A DNA stretch of 64,000 nucleotides from JAHJDS01 sp964569795 (GTDB lineage: Bacteria; Desulfobacterota; Desulfarculia; Desulfarculales; JAHJDS01). The position numbers were made by a program, and so were the translations under genes. Shown here in pieces: positions 44,910 to 52,866 of this stretch (positions are counted from its first letter, which is position 1; every line of letters starts with the position of its first letter). Under the pieces are notes generated by a model. That model saw only the letters and a list, made by a program, of their open reading frames with translations. It was not told the origin of the DNA and searched no databases. The DNA is taken from the NCBI GenBank assembly GCA_964569795.1, contig CAZMVB010000007.1:62001-126000 (forward strand), read 5' to 3'.

Positions 44910-46640
44910 CTACCATGCCTTTTGAGTAATCAAGATGTCCTTTACCCGCCAGCCCTTGATCCGAGCCAGGGGTCTGACCACGGGCCGATAGATGAGCTTG
45001 GCCAGGGCCGACGGCTCGTCATTGGGGTTGGTCAGGGCGTACACGAACTCGAGGGTGACCGTCTTCTTGGGCCTGATCCGGTTGTCCTGGACGATCCTGG
45101 TCGCCCGCCAGAAGGGGACGTTCAGGTGGCCCCGGTCGTCGGCCAGGACCCGGGCGAAGATGGCGCCCGGCAGGCCGGCGTAGTTGCCGTCCGTTGGTTT
45201 GCCCCGCCCGGCCCACCAGGGCAGGCGTCCGCCCTTCACCAGCTTCAGGGCCTTTCCGGCCGAGTCCTTGGCCGAGACCAACAGAATGACGTTGCGCATC
45301 GTTTCCCCGGTGGGCACCCAGTGGCCACCGTTGGTGTTGGAGATGTGGACCTTGATGACCAGGCGGTTACCCTTGATCTTGCCCTCCAGCTCCATGCCCA
45401 GGGCATTTTGCAACTGTGTCCGGGTGCCGCCCTCGAAAAGGTGCGGGGTTATACTGCTCGGCGATCGGTAAACGCCCCACATGCGCCGAGCCATGCCGTC
45501 GACCAGATAGTGATCGTAGGGTAGCAGTCGCTTCTCCCAGCCCATGTGGCAGGATTGGCATCGCTTGCCCTTGTTCGGGTCCCGGGGGCCCAGAGAGTCC
45601 TGCCACTGCTTCCACTCGTTATAGGTCGTTTGAATCGGCAGCCAGGCGTTCCCCTTGAGGCCGAAGCCGGCCCATTCTCGGGCGGTGTAGATCTTGGACC
45701 AATCCCACTTCCTGCCCCGGGCCGGTCGCCGGAAGTGGCTGTGACAGGTCGAACAAAAACGCCCCTGGCCAAAAACGGGACTGTAGGAAGCGGCCATGGG
45801 CGGGGCCACGGTGTCGTCATAGGGTCCGAAGACCATAATCCAGCGCCGACTCCACTGCCGCTCGAGGACTGCCGAGGCGTGTCCGGGCTTGCGCATGTCA
45901 GGGACCACCTGCCGCACCTTGTGGCAGTAATCGCAACTGATCCCGGTCCACTCCGTGCGCCGCGAGCGGGCAATGGTTCTCAGGTCCAAGGATCGAGCCG
46001 GATTGGCCGCCGCCGTCGGGGCGTGACACACCGCGCAGGACCCCTCTTGACGGGGATTGTCGCGGCGCCAGCCCGGTCCCCGACGCAACCTGCCCCCGGC
46101 GGCGGTGCCGTAATACATGTCCCAAAGCAGGGGGTTGGCCAGCGCCCGGGACATTTTCGCCCCGGCCCAGATGCGGGTCACCTTGGTATGGCACATGAAG
46201 CAGATTCGCGGGGATAAGAAGATGTACCCCGGCTGATCCCCCAAAAAGAGGGGCGCCATGACCAGGTTGCCGACATTGCCGCCCCGACCAAGGCGGCCGG
46301 CGCTGTTGAACCAGCCGGCCTTGCCCGCCGTGACCAGCAACCGGCCCCGCCGGGGCAGGGGTGACCGCAACACGAAACGTCCTCGGGCGTCGGTCAGGAC
46401 CATTTTGTCCTGTCCCTGGACCCGGACCCTGGCCCCGGCCACGGGGCCGTACCGGGATGTCACCCGCCCGGTGAAGATGTACTCCGGCGGTTTCGGCTTG
46501 TTGGGGACCGCTCGGGAGGCGACCCGGGGGGAAGCCGCGGTGGCCGGCCTCCTGGTTTCTTGAGCGATGGCGCAGGCGAACACGACCCCCAGGACCAGAG
46601 TGCCCGCTGAAAAGGCCAGGAATAAATTTCGCGAAGCCAT
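44910..46640 (-). CDS. five-haem cytochrome c with N-terminal carboxypeptidase-regulatory-like domain
   Basis: 576 residues. An N-terminal hydrophobic segment (8-26) is followed by a beta domain (about 53-120, VTSRYGPVAGARVRVQG). Five C-x2-C-H haem sites come next: CFMCH, CAVCH, CDYCH, CSTCH and CQSCH. The C-terminal region has GGHWVPTGETMRNVILL, a beta-sandwich seen in multihaem cytochromes of the c554/NrfB-like kind. VFAC near residue 23 could be a lipobox, making it a lipoprotein. The ATG at 46640 follows GGGGAGG. It lies between two copper genes. The haems would carry electrons along the periplasm; no catalytic module is obvious. Confidence 0.85.
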   Translation of the reverse strand: MASRNLFLAFSAGTLVLGVVFACAIAQETRRPATAASPRVASRAVPNKPKPPEYIFTGRVTSRYGPVAGARVRVQGQDKMVLTDARGRFVLRSPLPRRGRLLVTAGKAGWFNSAGRLGRGGNVGNLVMAPLFLGDQPGYIFLSPRICFMCHTKVTRIWAGAKMSRALANPLLWDMYYGTAAGGRLRRGPGWRRDNPRQEGSCAVCHAPTAAANPARSLDLRTIARSRRTEWTGISCDYCHKVRQVVPDMRKPGHASAVLERQWSRRWIMVFGPYDDTVAPPMAASYSPVFGQGRFCSTCHSHFRRPARGRKWDWSKIYTAREWAGFGLKGNAWLPIQTTYNEWKQWQDSLGPRDPNKGKRCQSCHMGWEKRLLPYDHYLVDGMARRMWGVYRSPSSITPHLFEGGTRTQLQNALGMELEGKIKGNRLVIKVHISNTNGGHWVPTGETMRNVILLVSAKDSAGKALKLVKGGRLPWWAGRGKPTDGNYAGLPGAIFARVLADDRGHLNVPFWRATRIVQDNRIRPKKTVTLEFVYALTNPNDEPSALAKLIYRPVVRPLARIKGWRVKDILITQKAW

Positions 46641-46742
46641 TACCTCCCCCCTTCATCTTCACAGAATCTTATCGGGCAGACGGAAGTGCCGCCGCGGCGC
46701 TGGCGGCTGAACGGCTTCCGAAATCCTCTGGTCCGCTCCGCG

Positions 46743-47213
46743 TTATCCCCGGACCACCAGGGTTCCCTGCATCTTCTTGTGCTGATCCCCGCAGATGATG
46801 TTGCACGAGAAGGTGAATCGGCCTGCCTTGTTCGCCCGGAAGGTCACGATGGTCACCTTGCCGGGACGAATGCCGTCCTTGACAAAGATCCCGAAGTCCT
46901 TGAGGCTGAAGCCGTGAATGACGTCACTGCTGGTGAGTTTGAACACCACCAGGTCGCCCTTGTGGACGGTCAGCACCGGTTTGATGAGCCGGCCGCCGGT
47001 CAGGTCGAGGGCCGCGAGGTCAACCCCCGAGACCCGGCCGGGAAGCCACCCCAGTTGATAATTGCCCGTCAGGGTGAACACCTTGGCCCCCCGGGGCAGC
47101 TTGGACCGCCACAGGTAATGGTCATAGGCCCCGATCCCCAGGGGCAGGCCCACCAGGATAAACAATATCAGCAGCAAGGCTACGATGTCCACTTTGAGAA
47201 TTCGTTTTCGCAT
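46743..47213 (-). CDS. membrane-anchored CuA-type cupredoxin (COX2-like)
   Basis: 156 residues: a membrane helix (9-29), a linker, then a cupredoxin with the full CuA ligand set H100 (DVIHGFSL), C137-x3-C141-x3-H145-x2-M148, as in cytochrome oxidase subunit II and N2O reductase. No subunit I (haem-copper oxidase) gene lies in the window, and one of the two usual COX2 helices is missing, so it is an isolated electron carrier rather than a normal oxidase subunit. It sits between the PepSY-like gene and the five-haem cytochrome and is probably co-transcribed with both. Confidence 0.82.
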   Translation of the reverse strand: MRKRILKVDIVALLLILFILVGLPLGIGAYDHYLWRSKLPRGAKVFTLTGNYQLGWLPGRVSGVDLAALDLTGGRLIKPVLTVHKGDLVVFKLTSSDVIHGFSLKDFGIFVKDGIRPGKVTIVTFRANKAGRFTFSCNIICGDQHKKMQGTLVVRG

Positions 47214-47287
47214 GATGTCTGACCTTGTTGGCTCAGGGCCACGGCCCGGCCCCTCTTCGGATTTCCTCTCGTGCCTGTCCCCAGAGG

Positions 47288-47689
47288 TTAAATGGGCCTG
47301 ACCATGCCCGTTGTCTTATCCACGGCGTACCGTTGGACGGTCTTGCCGCCGGACTTGACGTTGAACTCGAAATAGGAGCCGGCGTCCTGACCGCCGGACA
47401 CCCGGAACTTGGGATTGATTCGAGCCACGATGCCTCGCACGATCTCACGCGCCCGGTCCAGGGTCACCGTCCCGCGCTGGTAAATCCTGCCCGACCGAGG
47501 CTGGCTCCAACGGTTGGTATTCTGGCCACGGTAGTTGGTCATCATCGAGCAGCCTTGCCCGGCCGCGCCCATGCGGTAACCCAGGGTCTGGGCCAGGGCC
47601 GTCTGGACCGCGGGAAAAACAGTGACCAGGGCCAACCCGGTCAAAACCACCAGGCCGATTCCGGCCAGGACGGAATATTTCTTTTTCAT
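47288..47689 (-). CDS. small secreted protein with PepSY-like C-terminus
   Basis: 133 residues. An N-terminal membrane segment or signal (7-34) is followed by a glycine- and asparagine-rich region. A C-terminal PepSY-like pattern follows: LDRAREIVRGIVARINPKFRV, then YFEFNVKSGGKTVQRYAVDKTTGMV. The ATG at 47689 has AAGGAGG just upstream. It is the first gene of the copper/cytochrome operon. PepSY-type domains often bind periplasmic partners. The exact function is unknown. Confidence 0.6.
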   Translation of the reverse strand: MKKKYSVLAGIGLVVLTGLALVTVFPAVQTALAQTLGYRMGAAGQGCSMMTNYRGQNTNRWSQPRSGRIYQRGTVTLDRAREIVRGIVARINPKFRVSGGQDAGSYFEFNVKSGGKTVQRYAVDKTTGMVRPI

Positions 47690-47731
47690 AGTAGCCCGAC
47701 CTCCTTGCTAGTGTTCTGCCCGGGGTGCATG

Positions 47732-47747
47732 AGCAACTTCCTTGCCA
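47732..47747 (-). promoter_or_regulatory. sigma-54-like promoter of the CuA/cytochrome operon
   Basis: On the minus strand TGGCAA-GGAAG-TTGCT (plus-strand AGCAACTTCCTTGCCA) has the -24/-12 spacing of sigma-54 promoters and differs from TGGCAC-N5-TTGCW only at the sixth base. It lies 42 bases before the ATG at 47689, leaving room for the AAGGAGG ribosome binding site. Confidence 0.5.
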
Positions 47748-48601
47748 AACCACAGGCGACACAAGGGGATGGTTACATATCTACTTGATATGGCGGTGTA
47801 AATGTGATGAACATCCTGGCGCCAACCGGAATGTCCCATTGATCAGGTGTATAAATTTTATACGGTAGGTCGCTGAGGAAACGGCCCCAGGAATCTCGTG
47901 AAAACCTGGACTTCACCCCTTGGACGGTCTTGAGGTCGTGACCTGACGGCCCCAACCCATAAGTGGAAATCAAAAGAGATGGCCTTCAGATGTGACGCCA
48001 TGATACGCGGAATCTCCAGCAACCTGATGGCTGCCAAGCCTTCCCACCGTCCGGTTTGGCGGGCCGGGACAGGCGGTCGCATTCCGGGTAGAGAAGAGGC
48101 CCCCTGATAATAACCGGACGGCGATTCAGGTACGCGTAATTCCTACGCTGTGCCAACCCGATTGAGTAATCTTTACGCGCTAGTCTCAGACAACGGCCGG
48201 TCCTACGACGAATATACTCAGACCATATGATATCAAATTATTTGTCTGGCTGGCGGCAATCTGGGACATCACTTGCCGTATATAAAAACAACAAGGTCGC
48301 GAAACGAATCAGGCCACCTAAAAAATGAGGCAGTGGGGAGGCCGTCATGAAAGGTTGGGGGACACAACAAGATGATCACCCGACCTCGGGCGGGGCGTCC
48401 GCGGCCGACATGGCCGCCGGCAAGGGCGCGCTCGAGCGGTGCCGGGTCCGGCTGGATGCCTATCGTCGGTCCAGTCCTGGTCAACGGTAGGAAATCGATT
48501 GCCTGTATTTTGCCCGCAAAACTGTATCGCCATGAAAGGCTTTCAGGACCATCCGAAAAATGCTTGAATTAAATCAACCCATTTTGGTCATGGATTTCAT
48601 T
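47748..48601. other. intergenic region without a supported gene
   Basis: About 850 bases between the copper operon promoter and the tRNA gene. Short open frames exist on both strands (e.g. 47773-47973 minus), but none has a good ribosome binding site or recognisable family, and base composition is mixed. Nothing else is clear here. Confidence 0.5.
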
Positions 48602-48678
48602 TGGCGCGCCAGGCAGGACTCGAACCTGCGACCTGCGGATTAGAAGTCCGCTGCTCTATCCACCTGAGCTACTGGCGC
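48602..48678 (-). tRNA. tRNA-Arg (anticodon TCT)
   Basis: The minus strand gives a 77-base cloverleaf. Acceptor GCGCCAG pairs fully with CTGGCGC, followed by discriminator G and an encoded CCA. The D arm is TAGCTCAG..., the anticodon stem-loop GCGGA-CTTCTAA-TCCGC has anticodon TCT, and the T arm is GCAGG-TTCGAGT-CCTGC. It decodes AGA, a rare codon in such a GC-rich genome. Confidence 0.95.
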
Positions 48679-48690
48679 CGAAGATAGGGC

Positions 48691-48719
48691 AGTATAAGCC
48701 GTGCCCCCCTGGTTGACAA
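48691..48719 (-). promoter_or_regulatory. promoter of tRNA-Arg
   Basis: On the minus strand TTGTCA (48714-48719) and TATACT (48691-48696) are separated by exactly 17 bases, and the -10 lies 12 bases before the tRNA 5' end. This is a good sigma-70-type promoter. Confidence 0.8.
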
Positions 48720-48838
48720 GGACTATGCCCGGCCGGGCCACCCCCCCATGACGGTCGTTTCATGGCAAGGACGTTGACCTGCCCGGCCGGAGACTGATAC
48801 ATATCAGGGGCGCCAAGACGCCATGAAGGGGGCGCCTC

Positions 48839-49738
48839 GTGACCAGCCGACACCGAATCGAAGGCACCTTCCTGGGACTCTCCCGGGACCAAACCCCCTG
48901 GGCCACGGCCCGGGCGGTCATCCTCCCGGCGCCCCTGGACACCGACCCCCAGGCCGGACTGGACCTGGCCCCAGGGCCGGCCGCCGTCCTGGCCGCCTCG
49001 GCCGGCCTCGACCCCTACGACCATGAACTGGACCGGGAGACGGCGGACCTGCACACGGCCAAGGCCCTCGATTTCAGCGGCGCCGATCCCGCCGCCGCGG
49101 TCAAGACCGTGGCCAACGCCACCGAACGCTGGCTCAAGCGGGGCAAGTTCGTCCTGGTCCTGGGCGGCGAGCAGACCGTGACCCTGGGGACGACCCTGGC
49201 CCACTTGCGCCGGGGCCGCTCCTTCGGGGTCCTCCACCTTTCGGCCCGGGCCAACCTGAATCCCGACCATCAGGGCCGGGCCTTTGGCCCGTCCTGCGTG
49301 GGCGCCCGGTTGCTCGAGGCCGGATTGTCCCTGACCGGGCTGGGCTGGCGGGGGCTGAGCCGGGCCGAACGCCAGGCCGCGGCCGATCCCCGGATCCAGG
49401 CCTTTTTCCCCGACAAACTCGACTGGGGCGGCGACTGGATCGGATTGATCCTGGACCGGCTGCCAGACCCGATCTATCTCTCCCTGGACCTGAGCGTCCT
49501 CGATCCGGGCCTGATGCCCGACGTGGCCCATCCCTTGCCCGGCGGCCTGACCTGGCGGGAACTGACCGCCTTTCTGGGGCGGCTCTTCGCCGTCCGGCGG
49601 GTGATCGGGGCGGACGTGGTCCAGTATCGCCCCGGTCCCCTGAGCCGGTCCACGGCCCTGGCGACCGCCTGGCTGGTCCATCGGCTGATGGGCCTGGCCC
49701 TGCCGCCCGTGGCGGCGGCCCCGGGAGCCGGGGTCTGA
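48839..49738 (+). CDS. ureohydrolase-fold (arginase/agmatinase) protein lacking metal ligands
   Basis: 299 residues with the ureohydrolase fold. The hallmark strands are recognisable, but every manganese ligand position looks replaced. GGDHS reads G109-G-E-Q-T. DAHxD reads S135-A-R-A-N. SxDxDxxDP reads SLDLSVLDP. The protein is therefore probably catalytically inactive, or acts without manganese. The start GTG at 48839 follows AAGGGGG. No polyamine genes are near. It may bind a ligand or partner, in the way other enzyme folds have been reused as sensors. Monocistronic, just beyond the tRNA promoter. Confidence 0.75.
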   Translation: MTSRHRIEGTFLGLSRDQTPWATARAVILPAPLDTDPQAGLDLAPGPAAVLAASAGLDPYDHELDRETADLHTAKALDFSGADPAAAVKTVANATERWLKRGKFVLVLGGEQTVTLGTTLAHLRRGRSFGVLHLSARANLNPDHQGRAFGPSCVGARLLEAGLSLTGLGWRGLSRAERQAAADPRIQAFFPDKLDWGGDWIGLILDRLPDPIYLSLDLSVLDPGLMPDVAHPLPGGLTWRELTAFLGRLFAVRRVIGADVVQYRPGPLSRSTALATAWLVHRLMGLALPPVAAAPGAGV

Positions 49739-50184
49739 TCGGCCCCCGGGGCGACCTCACGACAAAATATAATATTCAATTGCGATCAGCCAGGGGGCCG
49801 GTCGCCGGCCCCGCTCCAGGGGTGATGACCGGTTCCCCGGCCCCCCCTTTCCGAGGGTGGTCGGCCGGCCACATATCCCTGGGGAACGACGGGGCGATTG
49901 AGAATTATAATATCAATATTATCAACATATTAACCGCATTCGCCTTCGCCGTTGCGGACCGGTGGGGGCGGGGTGTGAATTTGGTCTATTTAGCTGACTT
50001 TTTTCCTTGACAATGGTTGTGGCTGCGGTTATAAGTGTAAAGTCTCACAAGCGGCCAAGGGACTAGACGGGCTTCATCCGAACCGGGTCGGTCTAGGCGG
50101 GTGATTGTGTTGTTCCGACCAGAGCCGGTTGGGGTGGGCTGATCCAAATGCCAGGGAACTGGCGTTGTTAACAGGAGGGAGTAT
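49739..50184. other. AT-rich regulatory region upstream of aprBA
   Basis: 446 bases without a gene. It holds the apr promoter (50007-50035) and, about 90 bases before it, the interrupted palindrome ATAATAT-CA-ATATTAT (49907-49922). That could be an operator or a nucleoid-protein site. AT content is well above the surroundings. Confidence 0.45.
50007..50035 (+). promoter_or_regulatory. promoter of aprBA
   Basis: TTGACA (50007-50012), a 17-base spacer and TATAAG (50030-50035) make a near-consensus sigma-70 promoter. The leader to the aprB ATG at 50185 is about 140 bases. Confidence 0.85.
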
Positions 50185-50640
50185 ATGCCGAGTTTTGTCA
50201 TTTTGGAAAAGTGCGATGGCTGCAAGGGCCAGGACAAGACGGCCTGCATGCACATCTGCCCCAACGATCTGATGATGCTGGACAAGGACGGCTCGTTGGG
50301 TTACGGGGAGATGAAGGCCTTCAACCGCGATCCTGCCATGTGCTGGGAGTGCTACAACTGTGTCAAGATCTGCCCTCAGCAGGCAGTGGACGTGCGCGGT
50401 TACGCCGACTTCGTGCCCATGGGGGCCTCGGTGGTGCCGCTGCGCGGGTCCGAGGACATCATGTGGACGGTCAAGTTCCGGGACGGCTCGCTGAAGCGGT
50501 TCAAGTTCCCCATCCGGACTACTCCCGAAGGCACGGCCAAGCCCCTGGGCGACTTTGACGAGGGTGACGGCGACCTCAATGGCGTTAACCTGATGACCGA
50601 GCCGGCCTCGACCGGCGCCGCCAAGCTGCCGACGCTGTAG
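50185..50640 (+). CDS. aprB: adenylylsulfate reductase beta subunit
   Basis: AprB carries two 4Fe-4S clusters that feed electrons to the FAD of AprA for reduction of adenylylsulfate (APS) to sulfite and AMP in the cytoplasm. The cluster cysteines are visible in CDGCKGQDKTACMHICP (about 10-27) and CWECYNCVKICPQQAVD (about 54-70). The C-terminal tail after VPLRGSEDIMWTVKFRDG wraps the alpha subunit. At 151 residues it is of usual length. The ATG at 50185 follows AGGAGGGA. It is the first gene of the apr operon, 18 bases before aprA. Confidence 0.97.
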   Translation: MPSFVILEKCDGCKGQDKTACMHICPNDLMMLDKDGSLGYGEMKAFNRDPAMCWECYNCVKICPQQAVDVRGYADFVPMGASVVPLRGSEDIMWTVKFRDGSLKRFKFPIRTTPEGTAKPLGDFDEGDGDLNGVNLMTEPASTGAAKLPTL

Positions 50641-50658
50641 GCGAGGAGGTATTTGCAT

Positions 50659-52572
50659 ATGGCTAAGTCGGATAAATTTGAAACCGTCGAGGTCACCACT
50701 GATCTGCTGATCTGTGGTGGTGGTATGGCCGCGGCTGGCTGCGCGGTCGAGGCCGCCTACTGGGCCAAGAAGAACGGCCTGAGCGTGACCCTGGTGGACA
50801 AGGCCGCCTTTGACCGGTCCGGCGCGGTGGCCATGGGCCTGTCGGCCATCAACCAGTACGTCAACTACGGCAAGGGCGTGAACTCGGTCGAGGACTATGT
50901 CCACTACGTCCGTCAGGACCTGATGGGCATCTCCCGTGAGGACCTGGTGTTCAACATCGCCCGCCACGTGGACTCGACCGTCCACCTGTTCGAGAAGTGG
51001 GGCCTGCCCATCTGGAAGGACGAGGAAGGCAACTACGTCAACGAGGGTCGGTGGCAGCTGATGATCAACGGCGAGTCCTACAAGGTCGTCGTGGCCGAGG
51101 CGGCCAAGAACGCCATCGCCGAGCTGGGCGACAAGGGCCAGATCTTCGAGCGGGTGTTCATCGTCGAGCCGATCCTGGACGGCGATCAGATCGCCGGCGC
51201 GGTCGGCTTCTCGACCCGCGAGGAAAAGTTCTACGTGTTCAAGGCCAAGGCCGTCATCGCCGCCATGGGCGGCGCGGTCCACGTCTTCAAGCCGCGGTCC
51301 TCGGGCGAGGGTCTGGGCCGGTCCTGGTATCCGCCGTTCAACTCCGGCTCCTCGGCCTACTTCACCCTCAAGGCCGGCGCCGAGATGACCTGCCAGGAAG
51401 TCCGGTTCATCCCGGTCCGGTTCAAGGACGCCTACGGTCCGGTCGGGGCCTGGTTCCTTCTGTTCAAGTCCCGGGCGGTGAGCGCCGGCGGCGGCGAGTA
51501 CATGGTCGAGCGCAAGGCCGAGCTCAACAACTGGGCGCCCTACGGCCTGGCCAAGCCGATCCCGGCCAACCTGCGCAACTACCTGGGCATGCTCGACACC
51601 GACGCCGGCCTGGGGCCGCTGTACATGGAGACCCACGAGGCCATCGCCAACCTGGCCAAGGCCTACGAGGGCAACGAGAAGGCCTTCAAAAAGAAAATGA
51701 AGGAACTGGAGAGCGAGGCCTGGGAGGACTTCCTGGACATGACCATCTCCCAGGCGATCCTGTGGGCCTCCCAGAACATCAAGCCCGAGGAAAAGCACTC
51801 CGAGATCGCCGCCTGCGAGCCCTACTTCATCGGCTCCCACTCCGGCGCCTCGGGGGCCTGGGTGTCCGGACCTCCGGACCTCAAGGGCAAGGGCAAGATC
51901 AGCGACGACTACTTCTGGGGCGACGTGGGCAACATGACCACGGTCAAGGGGCTGTTCGCCGCCGGTGACGCCTCGGGCGCCAGCTCCCACAAGTTCTCCT
52001 CGGGCTCCCACGCCGAGGGTCGCTACGCCGCCAAGCAGGCCATCAAGTACATCGTCAACAGCAAGCCCTCGCCCAACGTGGACGCCGGCAAGGTGGCCGA
52101 ACTCAAGGCGCGGGTCCTCCGGCCGCTGGACCTGTTCGAGCAGTACTCGAACCTGACCAGCGACACGGACATCAACCACGAGTACGGCAAGCCGAAGCAG
52201 TTCATGTTCCGGCTGCAGAAGATCATGGACGAGTACGCCGGCGGCGTGTCCAGCGCCTTCAAGACCAGCAAGAGCCTGGCCGAGCGCGGCATGGAACTGC
52301 TGGGCTTCCTCAAGGAGGACGCCGAGAAGCTGGGTGCCGAGGACCTCTACGAGCTGGAGCGCTGCTGGGAGAACACCCACCGCATGTGGCAGGCCGAGGC
52401 CCACGTCCGGACCATCCTGTTCCGCGACGAGACCCGGTGGCCGGGCTACTACTTCCGGGCCGACACGCCCACCATGAAGGACGACTGGCTGGCCTTCGCC
52501 AACTGCCGGTGGGATCCGGCCTCGGGCGAGTGGGAGATGAAGAAGGTCCCGGTGACCGCCCTCATCGACTGA
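50659..52572 (+). CDS. aprA: adenylylsulfate reductase alpha subunit
   Basis: The FAD-containing catalytic subunit, 637 residues. The nucleotide-binding motif GGGMAAAGCAVEA is near residue 20. Active-site and helical-region landmarks follow: FDRSGAVAMGLSAIN, RHVDSTVHLFEKWGLP, and late SCGD-like GLFAAGDASGASSHKFSSGSH. I start at ATG 50659, which has GAGGAGG upstream; a TTG two codons earlier is less likely. The enzyme activates the central step of dissimilatory sulfate reduction, or its reverse in sulfur oxidisers; with qmo/hdr and CODH nearby, reduction is more likely. A strong terminator follows. Confidence 0.97.
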   Translation: MAKSDKFETVEVTTDLLICGGGMAAAGCAVEAAYWAKKNGLSVTLVDKAAFDRSGAVAMGLSAINQYVNYGKGVNSVEDYVHYVRQDLMGISREDLVFNIARHVDSTVHLFEKWGLPIWKDEEGNYVNEGRWQLMINGESYKVVVAEAAKNAIAELGDKGQIFERVFIVEPILDGDQIAGAVGFSTREEKFYVFKAKAVIAAMGGAVHVFKPRSSGEGLGRSWYPPFNSGSSAYFTLKAGAEMTCQEVRFIPVRFKDAYGPVGAWFLLFKSRAVSAGGGEYMVERKAELNNWAPYGLAKPIPANLRNYLGMLDTDAGLGPLYMETHEAIANLAKAYEGNEKAFKKKMKELESEAWEDFLDMTISQAILWASQNIKPEEKHSEIAACEPYFIGSHSGASGAWVSGPPDLKGKGKISDDYFWGDVGNMTTVKGLFAAGDASGASSHKFSSGSHAEGRYAAKQAIKYIVNSKPSPNVDAGKVAELKARVLRPLDLFEQYSNLTSDTDINHEYGKPKQFMFRLQKIMDEYAGGVSSAFKTSKSLAERGMELLGFLKEDAEKLGAEDLYELERCWENTHRMWQAEAHVRTILFRDETRWPGYYFRADTPTMKDDWLAFANCRWDPASGEWEMKKVPVTALID

Positions 52573-52612
52573 TAATGTCCCGGAGACCGGACTTGTCTCT
52601 GTGACCTGATCA

Positions 52613-52649
52613 GGGGGGGAGGAGTCCCTCCCCCCTATTTTTTCTTTTT
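52613..52649 (+). terminator. rho-independent terminator after aprA
   Basis: GGGGGGGAGG (52613-52622) pairs with CCTCCCCCCT (52627-52636) around AGTC, followed by ATTTTTTCTTTTT. It separates aprBA from qmoAB transcription. Confidence 0.92.
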
Positions 52650-52731
52650 ACTCGGCGGGCCCCCTGGGGTCCGCCGGACCCGTGAAGGATCATATCCCCG
52701 GGCTCTTGTTCGGTTGCACCTGAGAACGCCC

Positions 52732-52761
52732 TTGTTCAGTGGCCGTGGGGCGGGTTATAAC
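52732..52761 (+). promoter_or_regulatory. candidate promoter of qmoAB
   Basis: TTGTTC (52732-52737), an 18-base spacer and TATAAC (52756-52761) lie between the apr terminator and qmoA, giving a leader of about 100 bases. Moderate match. Confidence 0.5.
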
Positions 52762-52866
52762 TGACCCGTGCTGGTCGTCTTGGTTTATTTGCCGTCGATG
52801 GGCACTGAACAACGGCGCCGATGCCGGGCGCCACTGAGGATGGTTTAAACCTTTGGGAGGTTAGTA

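Noticed and set aside
46743..47213. Cytochrome c oxidase subunit II of a terminal oxidase
   Set aside because: No subunit I or III is present; one membrane helix rather than the usual two.
47773..48484. Small open frames in the gap before the tRNA
   Set aside because: No good ribosome binding site, overlapping one another, and no family similarity.
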